In this document: positions 46,825-55,634 of the stretch, piece by piece
Numbering within the stretch: the first letter of the stretch is position 1
Layout of the letters: each line of letters begins with the position of its first letter
From: Pseudonocardia sp. CNS-139
GTDB lineage: Bacteria; Actinomycetota; Actinomycetes; Mycobacteriales; Pseudonocardiaceae
DNA length: 57,842 nucleotides
Assembly: GCA_001942415.1 (NCBI GenBank)
Contig: MKJX01000185.1
Location: forward strand, 1 to 57,842
Direction: 5' to 3'
The notes under the pieces: generated by a model
Seen by the model: only the letters and a program-made list of their open reading frames with translations
What the model was told of the DNA's origin: nothing
The model's database searches: none
Translations under genes and position numbers: made by a program

Positions 46825-48661
46825 GTGTTGACTTACTTCCTCGGCATCGACGTGGGCACCACACGAACGGCCGCCGCCATCGGGCGGCTGGGTGGACGGC
46901 CGGGCGAGACCGAGATCGTCAACCTCGGCGACCGCGCCAGCGCCGTCCCGTCCGTGCTGTACGTCGACGACGACGGCACGCTGGTGGTCGGCGAGGCAGC
47001 CGAACGCCGCGCGGTGACCGAGCCGGACCACGTCGCGCGCGAGTTCAAGCGGCGCGTCGGCGACCCGACCCCGCTGGTCGTCGGCGGGCGCTCGTGGGCG
47101 CCGGAGGAGCTGTCGGCCCGCCTGGTGCGCTGGGTCGTCGAGCGGGTGGCGCAGCGCGAGGGCGGCCACGCGACCCGCATCGCCGTGACGCACCCGGCGT
47201 CGTGGGGCACGCACAAGAAGGACCGCCTCGGCACGGCGCTGGCCGGCCAGGGCATCCCTGTCACCTACCTCGCGGAGCCGCAGGCGGCCGCACTGCACTA
47301 CGCGGCGGCCGAGCGGGTCGAGCCGGGCTCCACGATCGCCGTCTACGACTTCGGCGGCGGCACGTTCGACGCCGCGTCGTGCACAAGGAGGCGCACGGGT
47401 TCACGCTGCTGGGCCGCCCCGAGGGCATCGAGCGGCTCGGCGGGATCGACTTCGACGAGGTCGTGTTCGAGCACGTCGTGCAGGGGCTGCCGGAGGCGTT
47501 CGAGGGCCTGGACGAGAGCGACCCGGCGGTGCTGTCGGCCGTCGCCGCGATCCGGCGCGACTGCCGGGAGGCCAAGGAGGCGCTGAGCAGCGACACCGAG
47601 GTCTCCGTCCCGGTGTTCACGCCCGCCGCGCAGGGCGCGGTGCGGCTGCACCGCTCGGAGTTCGAGGCGGCGATCCGCCCGCAGGTGGAGGAGACGGTCG
47701 AGGCGCTGCGCCGCGCGATCGGCTCGGCCGGGCTCGCGCCTGCGCAGCTGTCGGCGGTGCTGCTCGTCGGCGGCTCGTCCCGGATCCCGCTCGTCGGCCA
47801 GCTCGTCTCGGAGCAGCTGGGCCGCCCGGTGGCCGTCGACGCCGACCCGAAGAACGCGATCGCCATGGGCGCGGTGCTCTCGATGCTGCCCTCGCCCAGC
47901 GGCCCGGCGGCGCAGGTGCCGTCGCCGCGGTGGGTGGGTCGGCCCGGTTCCCGGTGGCGGCGCAGCAGCCCTTCGGCGGCGCGCCGAACGGGTTCGGGGC
48001 GCAGATGAGCGCCGGGCCCGGCCAGCCCGGGTACGGCACGGGCGCGCACCGTCCGGGGGCGTACGACGGCGGCTACGACGCCGCGCCCACCACGGCTGCC
48101 TCGCCGCCCACCCAGCGCGTGACGCCGACGTCGAGCGGCCCGCGGGCCGGCGCCGGGGTGCTCCCGCCGCCCCCGCCGCGTCCGGGGTACGGCGGCGAGC
48201 CGGAGTACGGCGGCGGCGACCCGTACGAGTACGCGCCCGAACCGCCGCGCGGCGGGCGCAGCCCGGCGTGGCTCGTGAGCGTCGGCGGGGCGGCGGCGGC
48301 TGTGGCGGTGATCGCGGCGGCGTTCCTGTGGCCGTCGTCCACGCCGGTGCGGACGGACTCCGGTGGCCCGCTGGTGCCGTCGCCGCCCGCGCAGTCGGTG
48401 ACCCCGCCCGCCCCGGCGACGGACGAAACGGACGTGCCGGCGACCAGCACGCGGACGGCCGCACCGTCCCGGACGGTCCCGCAGGCCACGACGACCCTCC
48501 CGCTGCCGCCGCCCCCGACCACGCCGGTGGCACCGACGACGGAGGTCCCGCCGACCACGGAGCCGCAGCCCACGACACCGCCGGTGACGACGGAGCCGCC
48601 CGTGACGACAACACCCGTCGCCCCGACGACATCGGACGCACCCCCCGTCGTCGCCCCCTGA
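46825..48661 (+). CDS. Membrane-anchored Hsp70-like protein with Pro/Thr-rich outer tail (two frameshifts)
   Basis: GTG start ([20 protein letters not shown]). The actin-like ATPase has phosphate motif 1 at the start, phosphate 2 in [15 protein letters not shown], and the adenosine motif in [20 protein letters not shown]. Slips near 47378 and 47930 divide it. The substrate-binding domain of DnaK is missing; instead a Gly/Pro/Tyr-rich linker leads to one membrane helix ([20 protein letters not shown]) and about 100 outward residues rich in Pro and Thr ([20 protein letters not shown]). About 610 aa. Such HSP70-TM proteins are common in actinobacteria with unknown clients, perhaps cell-wall sensors. 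Confidence 0.87.
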
Positions 48662-48666
48662 CCCCC

Positions 48667-48734
48667 GACCGCATCATGGCTCCATAACGCACTCCAGGCG
48701 GGCCTCGGAGTGCGTTGTGGAGCATAATGCGGTC
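48667..48734. repeat. Dispersed palindromic element, family 2, copy B (terminator-like)
   Basis: An almost perfect hairpin: 48667-48695 pairs with 48707-48734 over 28 positions with a bulge and few mismatches, around an 11-nt loop (aggcgggcctc). It starts 6 nt after the stop of the Hsp70-like gene. It shares about 17 of 21 bases of its left arm with copy A at 17927 and the end AATGCGGTCA. No T-run follows, so if it terminates it is not a classical intrinsic terminator. Confidence 0.7.
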
Positions 48735-48746
48735 AAGAGGGACAGC

Positions 48747-48783
48747 AAAAAGCGCCCTCTCCACGATGGGAGAGGCGCTTTTG
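48747..48783. terminator. Bidirectional intrinsic terminator
   Basis: AAAAAGCGCCCTCTCC (48747-48762) pairs with GGGAGAGGCGCTTTT (48768-48782), a GC-rich stem of about 11 bp flanked by A-run and T-run, so it works from either side. It lies 4 nt beyond the 3' end of tRNA-Glu and can end both the tRNA transcript (minus strand) and read-through from the Hsp70-like gene. Confidence 0.85.
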
Positions 48784-48786
48784 TTG

Positions 48787-48858
48787 TAGCCCCGACGGGA
48801 TTTGAACCCGCGCTACCGCCTTGAGAGGGCGCGTCCTAGGCCGCTAGACGACGGGGCC
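48787..48858 (-). tRNA. tRNA-Glu (CUC anticodon)
   Basis: Minus-strand cloverleaf. The acceptor stem GGCCCCG pairs with CGGGGCT; the anticodon loop CTCTCAA gives anticodon CUC; the T-loop is GGGTTCAAATCCC. A73 is the discriminator base. CCA is not encoded (CA follows A73). Position between leuCD and gltX matches other actinobacteria; GltX, 160 nt away, charges this tRNA. Confidence 0.96.
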
Positions 48859-48906
48859 CTCAGGAACGCTGTATGAATGTATCAGACCGGATCTGGTGCG
48901 TTTCCG

Positions 48907-48978
48907 CTGGGGTACCAGGACTCGAACCTAGACTAACTGAACCAGAATCAGTCGTGCTGCCAATTACACCATACCCCA
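48907..48978 (-). tRNA. tRNA-Gln (CUG anticodon)
   Basis: Minus-strand cloverleaf. The acceptor stem TGGGGTA pairs with TACCCCA; anticodon stem ACTGA/TCAGT encloses loop TTCTGGT with anticodon CUG; the T-arm is AGGTTCGAGTCCT. G73 is the discriminator; CCA is not encoded. In actinobacteria glutamyl-tRNA(Gln) is made by GltX and then amidated by GatCAB, so its position next to gltX is apt. Confidence 0.96.
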
Positions 48979-49021
48979 AGGGCTCACGGCCGACCGGCGT
49001 CCGTGCCCTGCGAAGAACACT

Positions 49022-50516
49022 CTAGCCGAGGGCTCCGGCGCGCTCCAAACCGGCCCGCAGCCGCGCGAGGGACCGCTCGCGGCCCAGCAGTTCCATCGAC
49101 TCGTACAGCGGCGGCGACACCGTCCGGCCGCTCACGGCCACCCGCACGGGCCGAACGCCTTGCGCGGCTTGAGGCCCAACCCGTCGACCAGAGCCTCCCT
49201 GAGTGCCTCCTCGATGGTCGGCGCCGACCAGTCCGCGAGCTTGTCGAGGCTGGTCAGAGCCGCCTCCAGGACGGGGGCGGCATCGGCGCCGAGGTTCTTC
49301 TCCGCGGCCTCGGCCTCGACGGCGAAGCCCTCCTCCGGCACGAAGAGGAACCGCAGCATGCGCGCGGCGTCCGAGAGCACGACGCTGCGCTCCTGCACGA
49401 GCGGGGCCGCCGCGGCCAGCACGGCGCGCTGCTCGTCGGTGAGCGTGCCGCTACTCACACCACCCTCGGCGACGAGGTACGGCTCCACCCGGCGGGCGAA
49501 CTCCTCGACCGGCAACGCGCGCAGGTGCGCCGCATTGATGGCCTCGGCCTTCTTGATGTCGAACCGCGCGGTATTGCTCGACACCCGCGTGACGTCGAAC
49601 GCCTCGACCATCTCGGCCATCGTGAACACGTCGCGGTCCTCGGCGATCGACCAGCCGAGCAGCGCCAGATAGTTGAGCAGCCCCTCCGGCACGAATCCGC
49701 GCTCGCGGTAGTGGAAGAGGTTGGACTGCGGGTCGCGCTTGGAGAGCTTGCGGTTGCCCTCGCCGGTGACGAGCGGCAGGTGCCCGTAGCGGAACGGCCC
49801 GTTCCCGATTCCGACCCGCTGCAGCGCCTCCAGCAGCGCGATCTGGCGCGGGGTGGAGGAGAGCAGGTCCTCGCCGCGCAGGACGTCGGTGATGCCCATC
49901 AGCGCGTCGTCGACGGGGTTGGTGAGCGGGTAGAGCGGGGTGCCGTCGCCGCGGGCGAGCACGAAGTCGGGCACCGTGCCGGCCCGGAACGTCACCTCGC
50001 CGCGCACGAGATCGGTGAAGGAGATGTCGCGCTCGGGCATGCGCAGCCGGTAGACCGCGCCCGGCCCTCGGCCCGGAACGCGGCCCGCTGCTCCTCGGTG
50101 AGGTCGCGGTCGGCGTTGTCGTAGCCGAGCTTGGGGTCGCGGCCGGCGGCGCGGTGCCGGGCCTCGATCTCCTCGGCCGACGAGTACGACTCGTACACCT
50201 CGCCGCCCTCGACCAGCCGGCGCAGCGCGTCGGCGTAGACCTCGCGGCGCTCGCTCTGCCGGTACGGGCCGTGCGGGCCGCCGACCTCGGGGCCCTCGTC
50301 CCAGTCGAGGCCGAGCCAGCGCAGCGCGTCGAGCAGCGCGCGGTAGGACTCGTCGCTGTCGCGGCTGGCGTCGGTGTCCTCGATGCGGAACACGAAGGCG
50401 CCGCCGTGGTGGCGGGTGTGGGCCCAGTTGAAGAGCGCGGTGCGGATGAGGCCGACGTGCGGGGTGCCCGTCGGCGAGGGGCAGAAGCGCACCCGGACGT
50501 CGTTGGCAGCGTTCAT
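49022..50516 (-). CDS. gltX: Glutamyl-tRNA synthetase (two frameshifts)
   Basis: The ATG start gives [20 protein letters not shown] and [20 protein letters not shown], with the class I HIGH-like [13 protein letters not shown] is the ATP-site motif. A slip near 50065 joins AFRAEGRA to the [20 protein letters not shown] part. [14 protein letters not shown] carries the KMSKS-equivalent KLSKR. A second slip near 49150 leads to [20 protein letters not shown] and [12 protein letters not shown], stop 49022. About 497 aa, full length for a non-discriminating actinobacterial GltX. Essential, so the breaks are presumably sequence errors. Confidence 0.96.
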
Positions 50517-50576
50517 GGTGGGTGTGAGCCTAATGGGGGCGTGCGCGGCGGCCGGGTCCGGCGTATATTTCAACGC

Positions 50577-51895
50577 ATGTTGAGTTACGAGCGCACGACC
50601 TGCCTCGTCGTCGGCGGCGGTCCCGCCGGACTCGTCCTCGGCCTGCTGATGGCGCGGGCCGGCGTCGACGTCACGGTGCTGGAGAAGCACGGTGACTTCC
50701 TGCGCGACTTCCGCGGCGACACCGTGCACGCGTCCACCCTCACGCTGCTCGACGAGCTGGGCCTCGGCGAGCGGTTCGCGAAGCTGCCCCAGCGCCGGAT
50801 GGACCGCGCACAGGTGCAGCTCGACCAGGGCGTCGCCCAGGTGGCCGACCTCTCCCGGCTGCCCGGCGCCCACCGGCACATCGCCCTCGTCCCGCAGTGG
50901 GACTTCCTCGACCTCGTCGCCGACGCCGCGGAGGCCGAGCCGACGTTCACGCTCAGGCGCAACGCCGAGGCCGTCGACCTGCTGCTCGACGGCGGCCGCG
51001 TCGCCGGGGTCCGCTACCGCGACCGCACCGACGGCACCGAGCACGAGCTGCACGCCGCCTCACCGTCGCGTGCGACGGCCGCGGCTCGGCCGTGCGGACG
51101 GCGGCCGGGATGGCGCCGCGGTCGTTCGGCGTGCCGATGGACGTGTGGTGGTTCCGGCTGCCGCGCCTGGCCGGCGCCGGAGGGCGGCGTCGGGCGGGCC
51201 TCGGCGCACCAGTCGCGGTGATGATCGACCGCGGCGACTACTGGCAGTGCGCCTTCCTCATCCGCAAGGGCACCGACGCGGCCATGCGCGCGGCCGGGAT
51301 CGAGCGGTTCCGCGCCCGGATCACGGCGCTCCTGCCCTGGCTGGGCGACCGGACGGCCGCGCTCACGTCGTTCGACGACGTGAAGCTGCTCGACGTGCGG
51401 CTGGAGCGGCTGCGCACGTGGCACCGCGACGGGCTGCTGCTGATCGGTGACGCGGCCCACGCGATGTCCCCCGTGGGCGGCGTCGGGATCAACCTGGCCG
51501 TCGCCGACGCCGTGGCCGCGGCCCGCATCCTCGCCCCCGCGCTGCGCTCGGGCGGGATCGTGCCCCGCTCGCTGCTGCGCAGGGTGCAGCGGCGCCGGTG
51601 GTGGCCCACCGCGCTGATCCAGGGCGCGCAGCGGGCCGCGCACCGCGGCATCCTCGGCCGGGTCACCGCCGACGTCCCCGACGTCGCGGTCCCGACGGCG
51701 GCCGGCGCCGAACGCGTCGGGCTCGCCGACGCCGAGGTGCGGGAGGCGCCGCCGTCCTCGCTGCCCCTGCCGCTGCGGCTGCTGCAGCGGTTCCCGGTGC
51801 TGCGCGCGATCCCCGCCCGGGCGATCGCGATCGGCCCGCTGCCGGAGCACGCTCCGGAGTGGGCGCGGCGGTCGCCGGAGCGCACGACGGCCTGA
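50577..51895 (+). CDS. FAD-dependent monooxygenase (frameshifted)
   Basis: ATG start: [20 protein letters not shown] and [20 protein letters not shown], the dinucleotide-binding GxGxx[21 protein letters not shown] is the next FAD loop. One base slips near 51060 ([18 protein letters not shown]). [20 protein letters not shown] and [14 protein letters not shown] are the GD and DG motifs of the PHBH/UbiH-type class A flavin monooxygenases. About 439 aa. Probably hydroxylates an aromatic or quinone-like compound. A short palindrome TCAAC-gcat-GTTGA (50569-50582) overlaps the start codon. Confidence 0.92.
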
Positions 51896-51915
51896 GCGGC
51901 GGGTCCCGTCCCCCG

Positions 51916-51970
51916 TTGCAGCAAAGCCACCCCCACGCCGGCAGGCTGCATGAGGGTGGCTTTGCTGCAA
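51916..51970. repeat. 55-nt palindromic element, copy 1
   Basis: Left arm 51916-51935 (TTGCAGCAAAGCCACCCCCA) pairs with right arm 51951-51970 (TGAGGGTGGCTTTGCTGCAA), 19 of 20 positions, with a 15-nt loop. It lies between the convergent FAD monooxygenase and GNAT genes, where it can serve as a bidirectional terminator. The same 55-nt element recurs at 56713 and 57788. Confidence 0.9.
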
Positions 51971-52000
51971 GGAGGGTGGGGATCTCCGTTCCCGTCCGCC

Positions 52001-52769
52001 TCAGAGCGGCTCCGCGAGTCCGCACTCCCCCACCCGGCGGAAGCGACGCGCTCGTAGACGCGGGTGGCGGTGTCGTCGCCGGCGGCGAGGAACACCAGGT
52101 CGGCGCCCGCGTCCCGGGCCGCGGTGGCCAGCAGCGCCGTGACGGCGGCGCCCAGCCCGCGGCCCCGCGCGCGGCGCGCGTCCCGATCCCGACCAGCTCG
52201 ACGACGTCCCCGGCCCGCTGCGCCGAGCCCGCAGCGACCAGCCCGCAGACATCGGAGACCAGCAGCCGCGCGACCGTGCCGTCGGCGAGCTCGGCCCGCA
52301 GCGCGGCGAGCTGGGCACCCGTCACCGCAGCCGGCACCGGGGCCTCGAACGCGGCCGCGACCAGCGCGTTCATGCCGGACGCCGCGGCCGCGAGGTCGGC
52401 GTCGGCCGGGCCCAGCAGGCGCGCGGTGCAGCCGGTCGGGAGCGGCGCGGGCGCCGGTGGCCCGGCGAGCACGAGCAGCGGGCAGACCCGCACCGGCAGG
52501 CCCGTCGCCGACACGGCGTCCGCCATGGCCGGTGCCTCGGCGAGCACCCACTCGAACGCCTCGGGCACCCCGAGCGCCCGCTGCCGGCCGCGCATCCGCA
52601 GCACGTCGGCCGCCGTGACGGGACCGGCGCCGGGCACCGGGCGCGCGTAGAACGGCCAGCCGGGCCCGTCGCGCGTGAACAGCCGCAGCGGGCCGTCGTC
52701 GGTCACGCCCGCCCACCGGCGCGGCACGTCGTCGCAGAACCGGTCGATCCGCCGGAGCACTGCCTCCAC
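52001..52769 (-). CDS. GNAT-family N-acetyltransferase (two frameshifts)
   Basis: GTG start (VEAVLRRIDRFCDDVPRRWA). The first 110 residues form an N-terminal lobe (DGPGWPFYARPVPGAGPVTA). The GNAT core is RLLVSDVCGLVAAGSAQRAG, DVVELVGIGTR, then after a slip near 52175 GRGLGAAVTALLATAARDAG (the acetyl-CoA-binding R/QxxGxG/A loop) and ADLVFLAAGDDTATRVYERV; a second slip near 52048 leads to the end GFRRVGECGLAEPL. About 256 aa. Substrate unknown. Lies 21 nt downstream of cimA, so possibly part of its transcript. Confidence 0.85.
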
Positions 52770-52790
52770 GGCGGGAGATCCTGCTCCGGG

Positions 52791-54411
52791 TCAGCGCGCG
52801 GCGGCGAGCGGGTTGCGCAGGGCCGCGTAGGCCAGCGCATCGACCAGTGCCAGCCACGACGCCTCGACGACGTTGCTGTGCACGCCGACCGTCGTCCACG
52901 TGCTGGCCGGGCCGGTCGACTCGACGAGCACCCGCGTGACGGCGCCGGTGCCGTGGCTGTCGGTGAGGATGCGGACCTTGTAGTCGGACAGCTCCACGTC
53001 CGAGAGCCACGGGCAGCTGGGCGTGAGCGCCGCCCGCAGCGCCGCGTCCAGGGCGTTGACCGGCCCGTTCCCCTCGGCCGTCGCGATCTGGCGCTGCCGT
53101 CCGGAAGCGCCACGCGCACCGTCGCCTCGGCGAGCACCGCGCCGTCCGCGCCGTGCTCGATGATCACGCGGTAGGACTCCAGCGCGAACGGCACCCGGCC
53201 GCCCTCGCCCATCGCCGAGCGCATGACCAGCTCCAGCGACGCCTCCGCCGCCTCGAACGACCAGCCCTCCGCCTCGCGTTCCTTCACCGTCGCGACGACG
53301 GACGCCACCGCGTCGGGCCGGCCGGCCAGGTCGAGGCCGAGCTCGTTCGCCTTGAGCTCGACGCTCGCCCGGCCGGCCATCTCCGTGACCAGCACCCGCT
53401 GCCCGTTGCCCACGTCCGCAGGTCCATGTGGTTGTAGAGCTCCGGGTCCACCTTGATCGCACTCGCGTGCAGGCCCGCCTTGTGGGCGAACGCCGACGTC
53501 CCGACATAGGCCTGGTGGGTGTCGGGAGCGATGTTGGCGATCTCCGCCAACGCGTGCGAGGTGCGGGTCAGCTCGGCGAACGCGCCCTCGGGGAGGACGG
53601 GCATGCCGAGCTTGGTCACGAGGTTCCCGACCACGGCGAACAGGTCGGCGTTGCCGGCCCGCTCGCCGTAGCCGTTGGCGGTGCACTGCACGTGCGTGGC
53701 GCCCGCCTGCACCGCCGTCACCGAGTTGGCGACGGCCGAGCCGGTGTCGTCCTGGCAGTGGATGCCCAGGCGGAAGCCGGTGCGCGCGGCCACCTCCGTC
53801 ACGACCTCGGCGATGCCCAGCGGGAGCATGCCGCCGTTCGTGTCGCAGAGCACCGCGACGTCCGCGCCCGCCGTGACGGCCGCCTCCAGCACCTTCAGCG
53901 CGGTGTCCGGGTCGTGCTTGTAGCCGTCGAAGAAGTGCTCGGCGTCGAGGAACACCCGGCGGCCCTCGCCGCGCAGGAACGCGACCGTGTCGGCGACCAT
54001 CGCGCAGTTCTCGGCGACATCGGTGCGCAGCGCCCGCTCGATGTGCCGGCGGTCGGCCTTGGCGACGAGCGTCACGACCGGCGCCCGGCTGTCGAGCAGC
54101 GCCCGGACCTGCGGGTCCGCGTCCGCCGTCCGGCCCGGCCGGCGGGTCGCGCCGAACGCGACGAGCGCCGCGTGGCGCAGCTGCAGCTCCCCCGCCGCGG
54201 CCCGCGCGAAGAACTCGGTGTCCTTCGGCAGCGCACCCGGCCAGCCGCCCTCGATGAAGCCGACGCCCAGCGCGTCCAGGTGCCGGGCGACGGCCAGCTT
54301 GTCGGCCACCGAGTAGCTGATGCCCTCCCGCTGCGCCCCGTCGCGCAGCGTCGTGTCGAAGACGTGGAACGCGTCGCCGAGCGGGGTTCCGGCGGGTTCG
54401 GTGCGGGACAT
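52791..54411 (-). CDS. cimA: Citramalate synthase (two frameshifts)
   Basis: ATG start: FHVFDTTLRDGAQREGISYS (DTTLRDGAQ, metal site), HLDALGVGFIEGGWPGALPK, RVFLDAEHFFDGYKHDPDTA, LCDTNGGMLPLGIAEVVTEV and LGIHCQDDTGSAVANSVTAV, then YGERAGNADL. Slips near 53418 (NHMDL/DVGNGQRVLVTEMAGRAS) and 53100 join the C-terminal LeuA-dimer regulatory domain, which ends ALVDALAYAALRNPLAAAR. About 539 aa. It condenses pyruvate and acetyl-CoA to citramalate for threonine-independent isoleucine synthesis. Behind an attenuator with a Leu/Val/Ile leader peptide. Confidence 0.93.
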
Positions 54412-54450
54412 CCGAGGGCTCCTGAGGTCGGGTGGGCGTGACCGGGCAAC

Positions 54451-54515
54451 AAAAAAGACCCCCGGCGGATGCGAGAGGTCTGCGCGTCGGCTGTGGTGCT
54501 GGTTAGCCGACGCGC
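54451..54515 (-). promoter_or_regulatory. Transcription attenuator of cimA
   Basis: Read on the minus strand: hairpin 1 is a perfect 11-bp stem (54515-54505 with 54492-54482, GCGCGTCGGCT/AGCCGACGCGC) that encloses the leader-peptide stop codon. It is followed at once by the terminator hairpin AGACCTCT/GGGGGTCT (54481-54456) and six T residues (54456-54451). A cimA ATG lies 40 nt further. Ribosome stalling in the leader would break hairpin 1 and the segment it frees can pair with the terminator stem, the classical ribosome-mediated attenuation layout. Confidence 0.8.
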
Positions 54516-54547
54516 CTGTCGATAATGGTCACGCAGAGGTGCTGCAC
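54503..54547 (-). CDS. cimA leader peptide (branched-chain amino acid sensor)
   Basis: Fourteen codons, GTG start at 54547: V-Q-H-L-C-V-T-I-I-D-R-R-V-G, stop TAA inside the loop of hairpin 1. Five of fourteen residues are Leu, Val or Ile, including tandem ATT ATC, exactly the amino acids whose shortage should raise cimA expression. No good Shine-Dalgarno precedes it, so it may be leaderless. The upstream frame could extend, but the composition and its position ahead of a terminator make this the likely regulatory peptide. Confidence 0.75.
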   Translation of the reverse strand: MQHLCVTIIDRRVG

Positions 54548-54626
54548 GTTCGCAGTGAACCACGGGCCGTCCCACGCTGTCACACCGGGCTCCCGCATCG
54601 TGGGAACGCGTGGCAACCTGTGGACC

Positions 54627-55634
54627 ATGGTCACCCGCGGACGCCGGCCGACGATCGCGGACGTGGCGCGGGCCGCGGGCGTCTCGGTCACCACCGTGTC
54701 GGCGGCGATGAGCGGCAAGGGCCGCATCGACCCGGCGACCCGCGCCCGCGTGCAGGAGGCGGCCCGGGCGGCCGGCTGGACGCCCCGCCGCGCAGCCCAG
54801 GCGCTGCGCTCCGGACGCACCGGCACGATCGCGCTCTGCATCCCGCCCGACCGCAGCAGCTGGGCGGACTGGATGCGCCACTCGTCCTACCTGCAGCAGC
54901 TCACGGCGGCGTGCGCGGCGGCGACGATCGACGCCGGACGGCTCATGCTGCTCGCCCCGCGGCCGGCCGAGCGGGTGGAGCTGGCCGGCCTCGACGTCGA
55001 CGGGCTCCTGCTGCTCGACCCGGTGCGCGCCGACCCGGTCGTGCGGATGTGCGCGGCGGCCGGCGTCGCGCTCGTCACGGTGGACCGCGAGCCGGGGAGC
55101 ACCAGCCCGTGGTGGGTCGGCAACGACCACCGGGCCGCCACCCGCGGCGTGCTCGACCACCTGCACGAGCGCGGCGCCCGGTCGGTGGCGTTGCTCACGG
55201 GCGCCGAGCGGTGGGCGTGGCTGGAGGACGCGCACGCCGCGTACGCGCAGTGGTGCGCCGAGCGGGGGGCGCCGCCGCTGGTGCGTGCCCTCGACATGGA
55301 CCGGCCCGCCGACGCGGCAGCGCACGCGACGTCCGCGCTGCTGGCGGCCGGGGAACGGCCCGACGCCGTGCTCGCGCTGCCGACGCACGCCGCGCTCGGC
55401 GTGCTCGCCGCCGCCCGCGCCGCCGGGCTGGACGTGCCCGGCGACCTGCGGGTCGTCGCCGGCGTGGACGGGCCGGAGATGGCGGCCGCGCGTCCCGCCG
55501 TGACGGCTCTCGACCTGCGGCCGGCCGAGCTGGGCGCGCGGGCCGTCGCGATGCTCGTGCGGCGGCTGGGCGGCGAGCCGCCGACCGGGCCCGACCTGGT
55601 GGCGACCGACCTGCTGGTCCGCGCGTCGAGCTAG
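54627..55634 (+). CDS. LacI-family transcriptional regulator
   Basis: 335 aa from ATG 54627. RPTIADVARAAGVSVTTVSA and AMSGKGRIDPATRARVQEAA are the LacI HTH and hinge; GTIALCIPPDRSSWADWMRH begins the periplasmic-binding domain, with GLLLLDPVRADPVVRMCAAA, WVGNDHRAATRGVLDHLHER and VVAGVDGPEMAAARPAVTAL later. Divergent from the cimA leader region with 79 bp between starts. Its sugar-like ligand and target are unknown. It abuts the convergent siderophore-binding gene, with a 4-nt overlap. Confidence 0.93.
   Translation: MVTRGRRPTIADVARAAGVSVTTVSAAMSGKGRIDPATRARVQEAARAAGWTPRRAAQALRSGRTGTIALCIPPDRSSWADWMRHSSYLQQLTAACAAATIDAGRLMLLAPRPAERVELAGLDVDGLLLLDPVRADPVVRMCAAAGVALVTVDREPGSTSPWWVGNDHRAATRGVLDHLHERGARSVALLTGAERWAWLEDAHAAYAQWCAERGAPPLVRALDMDRPADAAAHATSALLAAGERPDAVLALPTHAALGVLAAARAAGLDVPGDLRVVAGVDGPEMAAARPAVTALDLRPAELGARAVAMLVRRLGGEPPTGPDLVATDLLVRASS

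Noticed and set aside
50569..50582. TCAAC-gcat-GTTGA palindrome at the monooxygenase start as an operator
   Set aside because: Arms of only 5 bp and no adjacent regulator gene; noted in the gene entry only.
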